NCBI RefSeq assembly: GCF_001552615.1
Contig: NZ_BCRN01000007.1
Span: 124,001 to 188,000, forward strand
Length of the DNA stretch: 64,000 bases
From: Millisia brevis NBRC 105863
Lineage (GTDB): Bacteria > Actinomycetota > Actinomycetes > Mycobacteriales > Mycobacteriaceae
Reading direction: 5' to 3'
Below are positions 37,190 to 46,351 of the stretch, one piece after another. The notes under the pieces are model-generated. The model was not told where the DNA came from. It made no database searches and worked only from the letters and a program-made list of their open reading frames with translations. Positions within the stretch are counted from its first letter, which is position 1; the number at the start of each line of letters is the position of its first letter. The translations under genes and the position numbers were made by a program.

Positions 37190-38443
37190 TCAGGAGGTCG
37201 ACGACGGGTAGGTCAACCGGCGCAGCAGTTGCTCGGCCGGACCGCGACGCCCGGCCCGCTCGTGGATCGTCGCCACCCACAGCGTCGCTCCCCACACGGC
37301 GAGGGCCACGACCACCACCGACCAGATCGACAGCTGCGATCCGAGCCCGAGCCCCCACGCGGACAGCAGCGGGGCGAGGATCAGCGATTGGGCGAGATAG
37401 CCACTGAGCGACCGTTTGCCGAGCGCCTGCAACGCCCCCGACCAGCGGCCGGTGGTGCCGCGCGCGTCGTGGACGCGCTCGAGTCGCTCGGCGATCAGTC
37501 CGAAGAGCGCGACGTATCCGAGGCCCCCGGCGAGGCCGCCCAGATAGAAGGCCGGGATCGACACCAGGTCGTAGCCCCCGTCGCCGCCCCAGCCCTGGAA
37601 CCCGACCAGGGCGACGAGCAACCCGGAACCCCAGGCGACCGTCAGCCCGATCAGCGCCGTCCACTTCAGCAGGCCGCGGTGATCGGCGGGATTCTCCAGC
37701 ACCTGCCGGCGCGCCGCCGACATGCCGAACAGCATCGCGATCGGCACCACCAATCCGAACACCGTGTGCACGGTTCCGTCCAGCCCCCATTCCGCGATGC
37801 GCTTGACCAGGGCGACGACGATGTCGGGGTCGGAGACGGAGTTGAGGTCCTCGACGCCCTCCGGGGTGGGCAGCGAGATCAGCGGGGTCGGGCCGACCCG
37901 CCAACTCAGCACGCTCGACCGAGCCACCGCCGCGATCAGGACCGCGGTCAGTCCGAGCAGCCACAGGCCGACGGTGCGATCGCGCCGGTCGAGGAAGAGC
38001 CACACCAGCAGCAGACCCACCAGTCCATAGGCCCCGAGGATGTCGCCGTCCCACAGCAGAGCGGCGTGCACAGCCCCGAACACCACCAGCCACCAGTGGC
38101 GGCGCCGGAGCAGACGGCGCGCCTCCTGCGCGGAGACGCCGGCGTCGGTCTGCCGGCGGTAGAGCTGCACGATGCCGTAGCCGAACAGGAACGCGAACAT
38201 CGGATAGACGCGCCCGGCGACGGCGACGGTCGACATCGCCCAGACCGTCCAGTCGGCGGTACTCGCATACCCCGCCTGGACCCCCTCCACCTCCCCCTCG
38301 GCCGCCCACAGGAACCACGAGGCGTTGGCGACGGCGATCAGTGCCAGCATCGTCCCGCGGGCGAGATCGGGCGCGATGCTGCGGCCGCGCATCGGGGTGG
38401 GACCGACGCGGGCGCCGTCGCGGGGTGCGGGGGTGTCGACCAT
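37190..38443 (-). CDS. DUF418-family membrane protein (paralog 1)
   Basis: 417 aa polytopic protein with MRGRSIAPDLARG near the N-terminus, FLFGYGIVQLYRRQ, HAALLWDGDILGAYGLVGLLL and ALGKRSLSGYLAQS, the hallmarks of the DUF418/YeiB family. Its ATG shares one base with the MerR stop (TGATG), so the two are translationally coupled. It closely resembles the DUF418 protein encoded upstream of merR, indicating duplication. The biochemical role is unknown. Confidence 0.88.
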   Translation of the reverse strand: MVDTPAPRDGARVGPTPMRGRSIAPDLARGTMLALIAVANASWFLWAAEGEVEGVQAGYASTADWTVWAMSTVAVAGRVYPMFAFLFGYGIVQLYRRQTDAGVSAQEARRLLRRRHWWLVVFGAVHAALLWDGDILGAYGLVGLLLVWLFLDRRDRTVGLWLLGLTAVLIAAVARSSVLSWRVGPTPLISLPTPEGVEDLNSVSDPDIVVALVKRIAEWGLDGTVHTVFGLVVPIAMLFGMSAARRQVLENPADHRGLLKWTALIGLTVAWGSGLLVALVGFQGWGGDGGYDLVSIPAFYLGGLAGGLGYVALFGLIAERLERVHDARGTTGRWSGALQALGKRSLSGYLAQSLILAPLLSAWGLGLGSQLSIWSVVVVALAVWGATLWVATIHERAGRRGPAEQLLRRLTYPSSTS

Positions 38444-39135
38444 CAGCGGTTCACGACGGCGCGGTGGATGCCCTTGATGACCTTCAGCTGTGCCGGGTTG
38501 AAGATGTCCTCGAGAGCATCGAAGGCGGCCTCCCCGGCGGGGGTTTCCGATTCGGACATCCACGGATACTCGACGTAGTTGGCGAGGGCCTGCGGGACCA
38601 TCCGTTCGACCAGATCGGCGATCGTCCGGTCGTCCGCGTCGGGTGCGAGGGTGTCGAACTGCTCGTCCTCCGGGGTCCGGTCGTCCATGATCGTGCGCAG
38701 GTCCGCCAACCGCTCCGCCGGCAGGGCGCAGGAGAGCAGATTCATCAACACCCGCTCCGGCTCGGTCAACTTCGACCCCACCGCCAGCAGCTCGGGTGGC
38801 AGCTGTCCCGAGTCACCGCTGTCGAGCATCTCGGACAGCGTGGTGCGCACCTGCTGGAGCCGGATGATCGTCTGTTCCAGGTCGCGATCGAGGTCGCGCA
38901 GCATCTCCCGGACGGGCACGTCCGGCGAGTCGAGGGTCGAGATCTGCGCCAGGGGCATTCCGACGTCGCGCATGCGCTTGATGCGCAACAGTCGCAGCAG
39001 GTCGGGGATGCCGTACTGCTTGTATCCGTTCGAGTCGCGTTCGGGCTCGTCGAGCAGGCCGATCTCGTGATAGTGCCGCACCGCCTTGGTGGTGGTACCG
39101 GCGATCTGGGCCAACTGCCGCGTACTCCACCCCAT
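38443..39135 (-). CDS. MerR-family transcriptional regulator
   Basis: 230 aa. The N-terminal winged helix (WSTRQLAQIAGTTTKAVRHY, then YKQYGIPDLLRLLRIKRMRDVGMPL) is a clear MerR domain, followed by a coiled-coil dimer helix and a C-terminal domain of unknown ligand, without the Cys pattern of metal sensors. I start at the ATG at 39135, which has AGAGGG 5 nt upstream; the frame continues upstream without a good ribosome site. It lies between two DUF418 genes, and a MerR-type promoter precedes the first of them, so it probably controls this operon and itself. Confidence 0.88.
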   Translation of the reverse strand: MGWSTRQLAQIAGTTTKAVRHYHEIGLLDEPERDSNGYKQYGIPDLLRLLRIKRMRDVGMPLAQISTLDSPDVPVREMLRDLDRDLEQTIIRLQQVRTTLSEMLDSGDSGQLPPELLAVGSKLTEPERVLMNLLSCALPAERLADLRTIMDDRTPEDEQFDTLAPDADDRTIADLVERMVPQALANYVEYPWMSESETPAGEAAFDALEDIFNPAQLKVIKGIHRAVVNR

Positions 39136-39300
39136 CGGAACCCTCTGCGCGGTCGACGTATCGAACCGCCGATCGGGACAGGCCACCGACGCTGCGTCCG
39201 AATTACGAGGATCCCCCCTCGATAACCGTGCGACGGTAACACGACGGCCCCCGCTCGGGGCAGCGCCCAGACGGCCCGGGCCGGGCAGCGCCGAGCCGGC

Positions 39301-40545
39301 CTACCTCCGCGGGTAGGCCAGGTAGCGCAGCAGCCGTTCGGCCGGCCCCCGGGTACCCGCCCGTTCGTAGGCGGCCGCCGCGAACACCGTCACGATCCAG
39401 ATCGCGATCGCCAGCACCGTCACCGACCAGCTGGTCATCGTCGAGCCGAGGCCCAGGCCCCACGCGCACAGCACCGGAGCGAGCACCACCGACTGCACGA
39501 GGTATCCGCTCAACGAGCGCTTGCCGAGCGCCTGGACCGCCTCGGAGATCGGGCCGGTCGACCCCCCGCGCACCTCCCGGCCGCGTTCGAGCCGCACGGC
39601 GATCAGCCCGAACAGGGCCACATAGCCCACACCGCCGAACAATCCGCCGAGGTACTGCACCGAGACGAAGGCCGGATCGAAGGAACGGCCCAGCCCCCAG
39701 GCGTCGAGGTTCTGCAGCGCGGTGACCAGTCCGGTCCCCCAGCCGATGGTCAGGCCGATCACGGCGGTCCGCCGCAGCAGCGGGATGTGCTCGGACGGGC
39801 GGTCGAGCACCCGGTGGCGCGCGGCGAGGAAGCCGACCAGCACCGCGATCGGCACGACGAACCCGAACAGGCCGGCCGGCGTATTGAAGATCGCCCACTC
39901 CCCGATCCGCTTGGCGGCCGCGATGAAGTAGTTGGGCTCCTCGCTCGACCCGAAGGCCGCGACGCCGCCGCCCGGCGACGGCACCGGCATGCTCGAGCCG
40001 CCGACGAACCCGCCGACGGCGGCGAGCAGCATGACGACCGTCAGCAGCGAGGTCAACCAGATCACCCAGCGGCGGATGGTGCGGTCGGCGCGATCGAGGA
40101 AGAGCCACACCAGCAGCAGGCCGACCAGACCGTAGGTGCCGAGGATGTCGCCGTACCAGAGCAGCGCCGCGTGGACGAAGCCGAAGGCGAGCATCCACCA
40201 TTGCCGCCGGCGCAGCAGCCGCCGCGCCTGCGCCGGGTCGACCCCCGCCGCGGTCTGGCGGGTGTAGAGCTGGACGATCCCGTAGCCGAACAGCAGGGCG
40301 AACATCGGGTAGACCCGGCCGTCGATCGCGGTGATCGAGATCGTCTGGGAGATTCGGTCGGCGACGCTGCCGTCGAGCGAGTGCCCACCGAAGAGTCCGC
40401 TGTCGTACCCCCACAGGAGCATCGGGGCGTTGGCGATCGCGATCAGCAGCAGCATGGCGCCGCGGGCGAGGTCCGGCGCGATGCTGCGCCCCCGCATCGG
40501 CGCGGGGGCGGCCGTCGGCGCGGCGGCGGGCGGTGGCGTGCTCAC
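39301..40545 (-). CDS. DUF418-family membrane protein (paralog 2)
   Basis: 414 aa, GTG start. It shares with the other DUF418 protein the MRGRSIAPDLARGAM, LLFGYGIVQLY, HAALLWYGDILGTYGLVGLL and ALGKRSLSGYLVQS stretches. A 165-nt gap separates it from merR in the same direction. It is the first gene after the MerR-type promoter. Function unknown; the family is membrane-bound and sometimes linked to cell-surface or stress traits. Confidence 0.88.
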   Translation of the reverse strand: MSTPPPAAAPTAAPAPMRGRSIAPDLARGAMLLLIAIANAPMLLWGYDSGLFGGHSLDGSVADRISQTISITAIDGRVYPMFALLFGYGIVQLYTRQTAAGVDPAQARRLLRRRQWWMLAFGFVHAALLWYGDILGTYGLVGLLLVWLFLDRADRTIRRWVIWLTSLLTVVMLLAAVGGFVGGSSMPVPSPGGGVAAFGSSEEPNYFIAAAKRIGEWAIFNTPAGLFGFVVPIAVLVGFLAARHRVLDRPSEHIPLLRRTAVIGLTIGWGTGLVTALQNLDAWGLGRSFDPAFVSVQYLGGLFGGVGYVALFGLIAVRLERGREVRGGSTGPISEAVQALGKRSLSGYLVQSVVLAPVLCAWGLGLGSTMTSWSVTVLAIAIWIVTVFAAAAYERAGTRGPAERLLRYLAYPRR

Positions 40546-40584
40546 GACAGGTGTCTTCCAGGGGCGATGTCGACCATGTCCGAA

Positions 40585-40615
40585 ACGCTAGGGTGTGCCC
40601 TCGGGGCACAGTCAA
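40585..40615 (-). promoter_or_regulatory. MerR-type promoter with 19-bp spacer and perfect dyad
   Basis: On the minus strand TTGACT (40615-40610) and TAGCGT (40590-40585) are 19 nt apart, the over-long spacing that MerR activators correct by twisting DNA. The spacer holds a dyad, TGTGCCC-TCG-GGGCACA on the plus strand at 40594-40610 (it reaches one base into the -35), a perfect 7+3+7 repeat. It drives the DUF418-merR-DUF418 genes. Confidence 0.75.
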
Positions 40616-40819
40616 GCCCCGGCCGATCGGGCGGGTTCCGGCCCGAAACTGCACCGCCGGCATACATCACATGCCCCGGGGGCAAAGCTTGGCCTAAAAT
40701 GATTTTTACCGTTGTTGACATACGGCTGCGTCGTCGTGACCCGATGACCGCCGATCAGCGTCGAGCGCCGCAGCGTCGCGTCGCTCCTAGTTTGCGGCTG
40801 TTGCCGTCCAGGAGCACAT

Positions 40820-43800
40820 ATGTATGTAGCGCGTCCCCGCGTCGGCCTGCACGATCCCTCTCGCGAATCGAGTGCATGCGGCGTCGGCTTCATCACGCGC
40901 AAGGACGGCATCGCGCACCACGACGTCATCGTCAATGGTGAACAGGCCCTCTGCGCCATCCCCCACCGCGGCGGCATGTCCTCCGAGGGCGTCGGCGACG
41001 GCGCGGGCGTCAGTATCGACCTGTCGGTCGAGTTCTTCGGCGCGCTGACCGGGCGGGAGTTGACCGCCGGACTCTTCGGCGTCGGCAACTTCTTCATGCC
41101 CGCCGATCGCGACCAGTGGGCGGCCGCGCAGCAGTTGATCACCGACACCCTCGTGGCCGAGGGCCTGTCGGTCGTGCTGGTGCGCGACGTGCCGGTCGAC
41201 AACACCGCCACCCGGCCCGCGGCGGTCCCGCTGCAGCTGCCGATCGTGCAGTGGATCTTCGTCGGACCCGACGACTGGACGCGCGAGCAGGTCGACCGCG
41301 CCGCGAACGCGGCCCTGCTGACCATCGAGGCGGCGGCCTATACCTCCGGCGAGCTGGACGGCCTGTACCCGATCTCGCTCAGTGCCCGCACCCAGGTCCT
41401 CAAGGGGCGGCTGACCGCCGGCCAGGTGGTCCGCTACTTCACCGACCTGCGCGATCCGCGGCATTCGGTGCGCACCATGTACTTCCATACCCGCTTCTCG
41501 ACGAACACCGAGCCGCATCCGTCGATGTCGCAGCCGTTCCGCATGATGGCGCACAACGGCGAGCTCAACACCGACCGCAAGAACCGCCTCTCCGACGAGG
41601 CGCTCGCCCGCTCGCGGTCCCGCACGATCGTGCGCCCGCCCGGCCAGTCCGACAGCTCCCGTCTCGACCAGACGCTGCAGAGCCGGGTCTTCGACGACGG
41701 CCTGGAACTGGTGGAGGCGGTCGTCTCGCTGATGCCGCCGGCCTGGGAGAACGACCGCGGCATCTCGGGCCCGGTGCGCGACATGCTCGAATACTTCTCG
41801 CTCTACGAGGAGAAGAACGACGGCCCCGCCGCACTGATCTTCTCCGACGGCGACATCATCGGCGCGCGCCTCGACCGGCTCGGTCTGCGCCCGCTGCGCA
41901 CCGTCGAGACCGACGAGTACCTGGTGGTCTCCTCCGAGGCCGGCCAGGTGCCGTTCGCCGACGAGACGGTGACCCACCGCGGTCGCATCGAGGCCGGCGG
42001 CATGCTCTTCCTCGACCACCGCACCGGCAAGGTGCGCCGCACCGCCGAGTCGCTCGAGATGCTGGCCGCCCGCCGCGACTACGGCACCCTGCTCGAGGAC
42101 GCCCGGGTCAACCTCGACGATCTGCCCGCCCCGGCGATCAATCGCACCACCTCGACGCTCGGCTACGACGGTGGGCTCAGCCTCGCCGGCCGCTACGTCG
42201 CCTACTCGCTCAACCAGGAGAGCTTCCGGTTCCTGATGGATCCGATGATCTCCGACGGGTCCGAGCGCATCTCGGCGATGGGCTACGACAACGCGATCAA
42301 CGCCCTCTCCGATCAGGAGGGCGGCATGGCGAAGTACTTCTCGCAGCGCTTCGCCCAGGTGACCAACCCGCCGCTCGACTCGATCCGCGAGGCCGACGGC
42401 ATGAGCATGCGGGTCGCGCTCGGCGCCAAGCCCGACGGCGGCGATACCCGCCGCAAGCAGATCGTCATCTCCTCCCCGATCCTCGGCCACCTCGACATGG
42501 TGCGGCTGCGCGAGCAGACCGTCGCCCCGCTGCGCCGCTTCCGGATGCTCTACGAGCCCTTCCCGGAGTCGAGCGAGGAGAACGCGGTCTCGATGCTCCG
42601 ATCGGTCGAGTCGCTCTGCGACCAGATCGAGGAGTTCGCCCGCGGCGAGGGCGGCATCGCGGTGATCACCGACCGCAGCGTCTCGCGCGAGCGCGCCGCC
42701 CTGCCGTTGTTGATCGCGATCGCGGCGGTCAACCAGCGGCTGATCGCGACCGGTCTGCGCCTGCGGGTGTCGATCGTCGCGGAGAGCGGTCAGATGCCGT
42801 CGCCGCACCACATCGCCAGCGCGCTGGGCTTCGGCGCCTCGGCGGTCTACAGCATCAGCGCCCGGCTGCGCGCGGAGGAGAAGTACCCCAGTCCCCCGGC
42901 GCCGGCCGGCGAGTACACCGAAACCGACCTCGCGCTCAAGCGATTCCGCAAGGCCGCCGAGAAGTCGCTGGCCAAGACGATGGGGCGCGTCGGGCTCTGT
43001 ACGGTCGAAAGCTATATCGGCGGTGAGTTCTTCGAGCCGAACTACCTCGACACCACCGACCCGGTGCTCAAGCGGTTCTTCCCGCATCTCGACGCGCCGG
43101 TCGGCGGGGTGGGCTTCACCCGTATCGCCTCGGCGGCCACCGACTGGCACAGCCGCGCCCTCCAGATGGAGGGCGAGGGCGATATCCCGATGCTCGGCCT
43201 GTTCAAGGAGCGCGTCGACGGCGCCGGACACTCCTACGGTCTGACCGCGGTGCGCGGCTTCACCGGGATGGTCGAGGAGCCGGTGAGTTTCGCTCCCACG
43301 GAGGACACCGACAGTTCCCTGCGGCTGTTGACCCTCAACCAGCTGGGCGACTCCTTCGGGCTGACCGACGAGGCCTACCAGAACGCCGGCTACGAGCAGC
43401 TCACCCCGGAGCAGATCGACGCCTTCACGATCACCCCCGGCTACCGCGAGTTCGTCTCGACGACGATCCTCGAGCGCTCCCGCCGCCCCTCGGCGCTGCG
43501 CGATGTGTTGGCGTTGCCCGCCGACATCACCGCGCTGCGCGCTCCGGAGGAATTCGAGCGCGAGCTGCGCCGGTTCAACCTGGAGGGCAATGCGAGCCTG
43601 CTGGTGCGCGGGCTGGGCATCGAGCAGCGCGACGACGACACCTTCCATCTGGTGCTGCGCGACATCAAGGCGGTCCGCCCGGCGCGTTACGAGGCGCTCA
43701 AGGACTTCCTGATGGCGGCCTTCCCCGGTGGGGTGGTCAGCTACTCGATCGACGAGACCGGCCTGACGGTGGTCGTCGAGGGACGCGCCCGCAGCTACCT

Positions 43801-46351
43801 GCAGTTGCTGCGCGAGGCCCCCGGCAGCATCGAGCTCGAGCAGGTACAGCCCGCGCACGAGATCAGCGCGGTGCTCGCCTCCGGCGCGATGAGCCACGGC
43901 GCCCTGGTCGCCACCGCGCACGAGGCGGTGGCACACGGCACCAATATGGTGGGCGGCCTGTCGAACTGCGGTGAGGGCGGCGAACACTACACCCGGCACG
44001 GCACGATCCGCGGGTCGCGGATCAAGCAGTTCGCCTCCGGCCGGTTCGGGGTGTGGGCGGCTTATCTGGCGGACCCGATGCTGCGCGAGCTGGAGATCAA
44101 GATCGGCCAGGGCGCCAAGCCCGGCGAGGGTGGTCAGCTGCCCGCGCCGAAGGTCACCGTGGAGATCGCCGCCGCCCGCGGCGGCACCCCCGGTGTCGAA
44201 CTGGTCTCTCCCCCACCGCATCACGACACCTACTCGATCGAGGATCTCGCTCAGCTGATCCACGACTGCAAGGCCGCCCGGGTGCGGGTGATCGTCAAGC
44301 TGGTCTCCTCGGAGGGCATCGGCACGATCGCGGTCGGCGTGGCGAAGGCCGGCGCGGACGTCATCAACGTCGCCGGCAATACCGGTGGTACCGGCGCCGC
44401 CGCGGTGACCAGCCTCAAGTACGCGGGCCGCTCGGCGGAGATCGGCGTCACCGAGGTGCACCAGGCGCTCGCCGCGCACGGCCTGCGGCAGAAGGTGGTG
44501 CTGCGGTGTTCCGGTGCGCACCAGACCGGTTCGGACGTCGTGACCTCGGCGCTGCTCGGTGGCGACAGCTTCGAGTTCGGCACCACGGCGCTGATGATGC
44601 TCGGCTGCGTGATGGCCAAGAACTGCAATATCAAGTGTCCGGCCGGCCTGACCACGAACTCCGAAGCGTTCGAGGGTGATCCGCGGGCCCTGGCCCAGTA
44701 CCTGCTCAACATCGCGCACGAGGTGCGCGAGATCCTCGCCCGGCTCGGCCTGCGGTCGCTGCGCGAGGCGCGTGGTCGCACCGACCTGCTGCAGCTGCTC
44801 GAACATCCCGCGGCGGTCGGCCGATTGGATGTGCGGGCGATGTTGACCCCGGTCGACGAGGTGATCGTCACCGATCCGGTCTACCTGGAGAAGGACTTCA
44901 GCGTCGACGACCACCTGCTCGAGGTGGTGCGCGGGGCGCTGATCGACCGCGGCGAGGAGTCGGTCGCGATCGGCGGGGTCGCTTTGCGCAACCGCAACAA
45001 GTCGGTCGGCGGACAGCTGTCGATCGACATCGAGCGGGCCCTGAACCATCAGCTCGACCCGGCGGCGCTCGACGAGCTGCCGGCGGTGCTGACCGACGAG
45101 CGCGGCCGCCGCTTCCTGGCCGAGGATTCGGTGCGCGTCTCGAGCACCGGCACGGCCGGCCAGTCGTTCGGCGCGTTCTGCAACGACGGCATCACCCTGA
45201 TCCACACCGGCGTCGCGAACGACGGTGTCGGCAAGGGGCAGTGCGGCGGTCGGATCATCGTGCGCACGCCCGGCGGCGGCTCCGATGTGCGCGGCGGCAA
45301 TGTGCTGATCGGCAACTTCGCGCTCTTCGGCGCGACCGGTGGCGCGACCTTCATCCAGGGTGAGGCCGGCGACCGTTTCGCCGTCCGCAACTCCGGCGCC
45401 ACCGCGGTGGTCGAGGGGATCGGCGAGTTCGGCTGCGAGTACATGACCAACGGGTCGGTGCTCAACCTGGGCAGCTTCGGCAAGGGTGTCGCCAACGGCA
45501 TGAGCGGCGGCTTCCTCTACCAGTACGACCCGGAGGGCCGACTGCCCGATCTGGTCAGCGCCGACTCGGTGGTGCTCAACTCGCTCACCGATCACGAGCA
45601 CGGCGAGTTCCACGAGCAGGCGGTGCTCACGATGCTGCGCTGGCATCTCGACGCCACCGACTCCACGCTGGCCAAGCAGTTGTTGGTCGACTGGGACACC
45701 GTGCGCGAGCACGTGGTCGTCGCGATGCCGCGGGCGCTGCTGCTCTCGCAGGACGGCGATCGCATCCTGGCGACCAAGTCGCGCAAGGAACTGCTCGACG
45801 AGCTGGCCGCCTCGGTCGCCGGAGATCGGCTGCGCTCGTTCAAGATCGACTACCGCGACGGCAACCCGGTGGCCGGTGGGCGCGTCCCGACGTTCGGCGA
45901 TCTCGAGTCGCCCGACGTCTACGCGCTGCTCGCCTCCTATACGGTGCTGGCGCTCTCCCGCGAGGTGGCGCTCGAGCGGGTCTCCGGGGCGACCGGTCCC
46001 GATGATCCGCGCGTCCAGGAGGCGGCCCGCAAGCTGGTGCTCACCGAGGACTTCAACGTCATGCAGCGGGTGGTCCGCCACCTGCGCCAGCGTCTGGAGC
46101 GTTTCGACGACACCCAGCTGGCCACGCTGATCGCCTCGAAGCGGTTGGCGGACTACAAGTCCTCGCTGCGCCGCCGGAACGTCTGGGGCATGGACGCCCC
46201 CGGCACCTACGCGTGGATCCTGCATCAGCAGGCCAAGAACGATGCGCGCACCGATCGTTCCCGCTTCGACGAACTGCTCGCCGCCGCCGCCCTCGAGGAC
46301 CTGACCCGGTTCGCCCCGGCGGCCCCGACCGAATGGGTGGCCCAGCCGTGA
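40820..46351 (+). CDS. gltB: Glutamate synthase large subunit (GltB-type), long form
   Basis: 1843 aa. The class II glutaminase domain is recognizable by ACGVGFI (Cys20 as nucleophile, so a short propeptide would be removed), IPHRGG and AHNGELNT. The FMN synthase domain has GTNMVGGLSNCGEGGEHY, GQGAKPGEGGQLP and GNTGGTGAAA. The Fe-S motif is CVMAKNCNIKC, i.e. C-x5-C-x3-C, one residue shorter than the C-x5-C-x4-C I know from GltB. The GXGXG domain ends near residue 1560; about 200 residues beyond the usual C-terminus follow the VAMPR segment. AGGAG lies 5 nt before the ATG. The stop overlaps the start of the diflavin reductase gene. The enzyme makes glutamate from glutamine and 2-oxoglutarate. 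Confidence 0.9.
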   Translation: MYVARPRVGLHDPSRESSACGVGFITRKDGIAHHDVIVNGEQALCAIPHRGGMSSEGVGDGAGVSIDLSVEFFGALTGRELTAGLFGVGNFFMPADRDQWAAAQQLITDTLVAEGLSVVLVRDVPVDNTATRPAAVPLQLPIVQWIFVGPDDWTREQVDRAANAALLTIEAAAYTSGELDGLYPISLSARTQVLKGRLTAGQVVRYFTDLRDPRHSVRTMYFHTRFSTNTEPHPSMSQPFRMMAHNGELNTDRKNRLSDEALARSRSRTIVRPPGQSDSSRLDQTLQSRVFDDGLELVEAVVSLMPPAWENDRGISGPVRDMLEYFSLYEEKNDGPAALIFSDGDIIGARLDRLGLRPLRTVETDEYLVVSSEAGQVPFADETVTHRGRIEAGGMLFLDHRTGKVRRTAESLEMLAARRDYGTLLEDARVNLDDLPAPAINRTTSTLGYDGGLSLAGRYVAYSLNQESFRFLMDPMISDGSERISAMGYDNAINALSDQEGGMAKYFSQRFAQVTNPPLDSIREADGMSMRVALGAKPDGGDTRRKQIVISSPILGHLDMVRLREQTVAPLRRFRMLYEPFPESSEENAVSMLRSVESLCDQIEEFARGEGGIAVITDRSVSRERAALPLLIAIAAVNQRLIATGLRLRVSIVAESGQMPSPHHIASALGFGASAVYSISARLRAEEKYPSPPAPAGEYTETDLALKRFRKAAEKSLAKTMGRVGLCTVESYIGGEFFEPNYLDTTDPVLKRFFPHLDAPVGGVGFTRIASAATDWHSRALQMEGEGDIPMLGLFKERVDGAGHSYGLTAVRGFTGMVEEPVSFAPTEDTDSSLRLLTLNQLGDSFGLTDEAYQNAGYEQLTPEQIDAFTITPGYREFVSTTILERSRRPSALRDVLALPADITALRAPEEFERELRRFNLEGNASLLVRGLGIEQRDDDTFHLVLRDIKAVRPARYEALKDFLMAAFPGGVVSYSIDETGLTVVVEGRARSYLQLLREAPGSIELEQVQPAHEISAVLASGAMSHGALVATAHEAVAHGTNMVGGLSNCGEGGEHYTRHGTIRGSRIKQFASGRFGVWAAYLADPMLRELEIKIGQGAKPGEGGQLPAPKVTVEIAAARGGTPGVELVSPPPHHDTYSIEDLAQLIHDCKAARVRVIVKLVSSEGIGTIAVGVAKAGADVINVAGNTGGTGAAAVTSLKYAGRSAEIGVTEVHQALAAHGLRQKVVLRCSGAHQTGSDVVTSALLGGDSFEFGTTALMMLGCVMAKNCNIKCPAGLTTNSEAFEGDPRALAQYLLNIAHEVREILARLGLRSLREARGRTDLLQLLEHPAAVGRLDVRAMLTPVDEVIVTDPVYLEKDFSVDDHLLEVVRGALIDRGEESVAIGGVALRNRNKSVGGQLSIDIERALNHQLDPAALDELPAVLTDERGRRFLAEDSVRVSSTGTAGQSFGAFCNDGITLIHTGVANDGVGKGQCGGRIIVRTPGGGSDVRGGNVLIGNFALFGATGGATFIQGEAGDRFAVRNSGATAVVEGIGEFGCEYMTNGSVLNLGSFGKGVANGMSGGFLYQYDPEGRLPDLVSADSVVLNSLTDHEHGEFHEQAVLTMLRWHLDATDSTLAKQLLVDWDTVREHVVVAMPRALLLSQDGDRILATKSRKELLDELAASVAGDRLRSFKIDYRDGNPVAGGRVPTFGDLESPDVYALLASYTVLALSREVALERVSGATGPDDPRVQEAARKLVLTEDFNVMQRVVRHLRQRLERFDDTQLATLIASKRLADYKSSLRRRNVWGMDAPGTYAWILHQQAKNDARTDRSRFDELLAAAALEDLTRFAPAAPTEWVAQP

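Noticed and set aside
40690-40743. Possible gltB promoter elements (TAAAAT, TTGACA)
   Set aside because: TTGACA at 40715 has no -10 at suitable spacing and TAAAAT at 40695 has no -35; neither supports a confident promoter call.
40787-46225. Very long open frame of about 1800 codons on the minus strand
   Set aside because: It is the antisense shadow of the glutamate synthase gene, low in complexity and rich in Arg, Val and His, with no recognizable domain.
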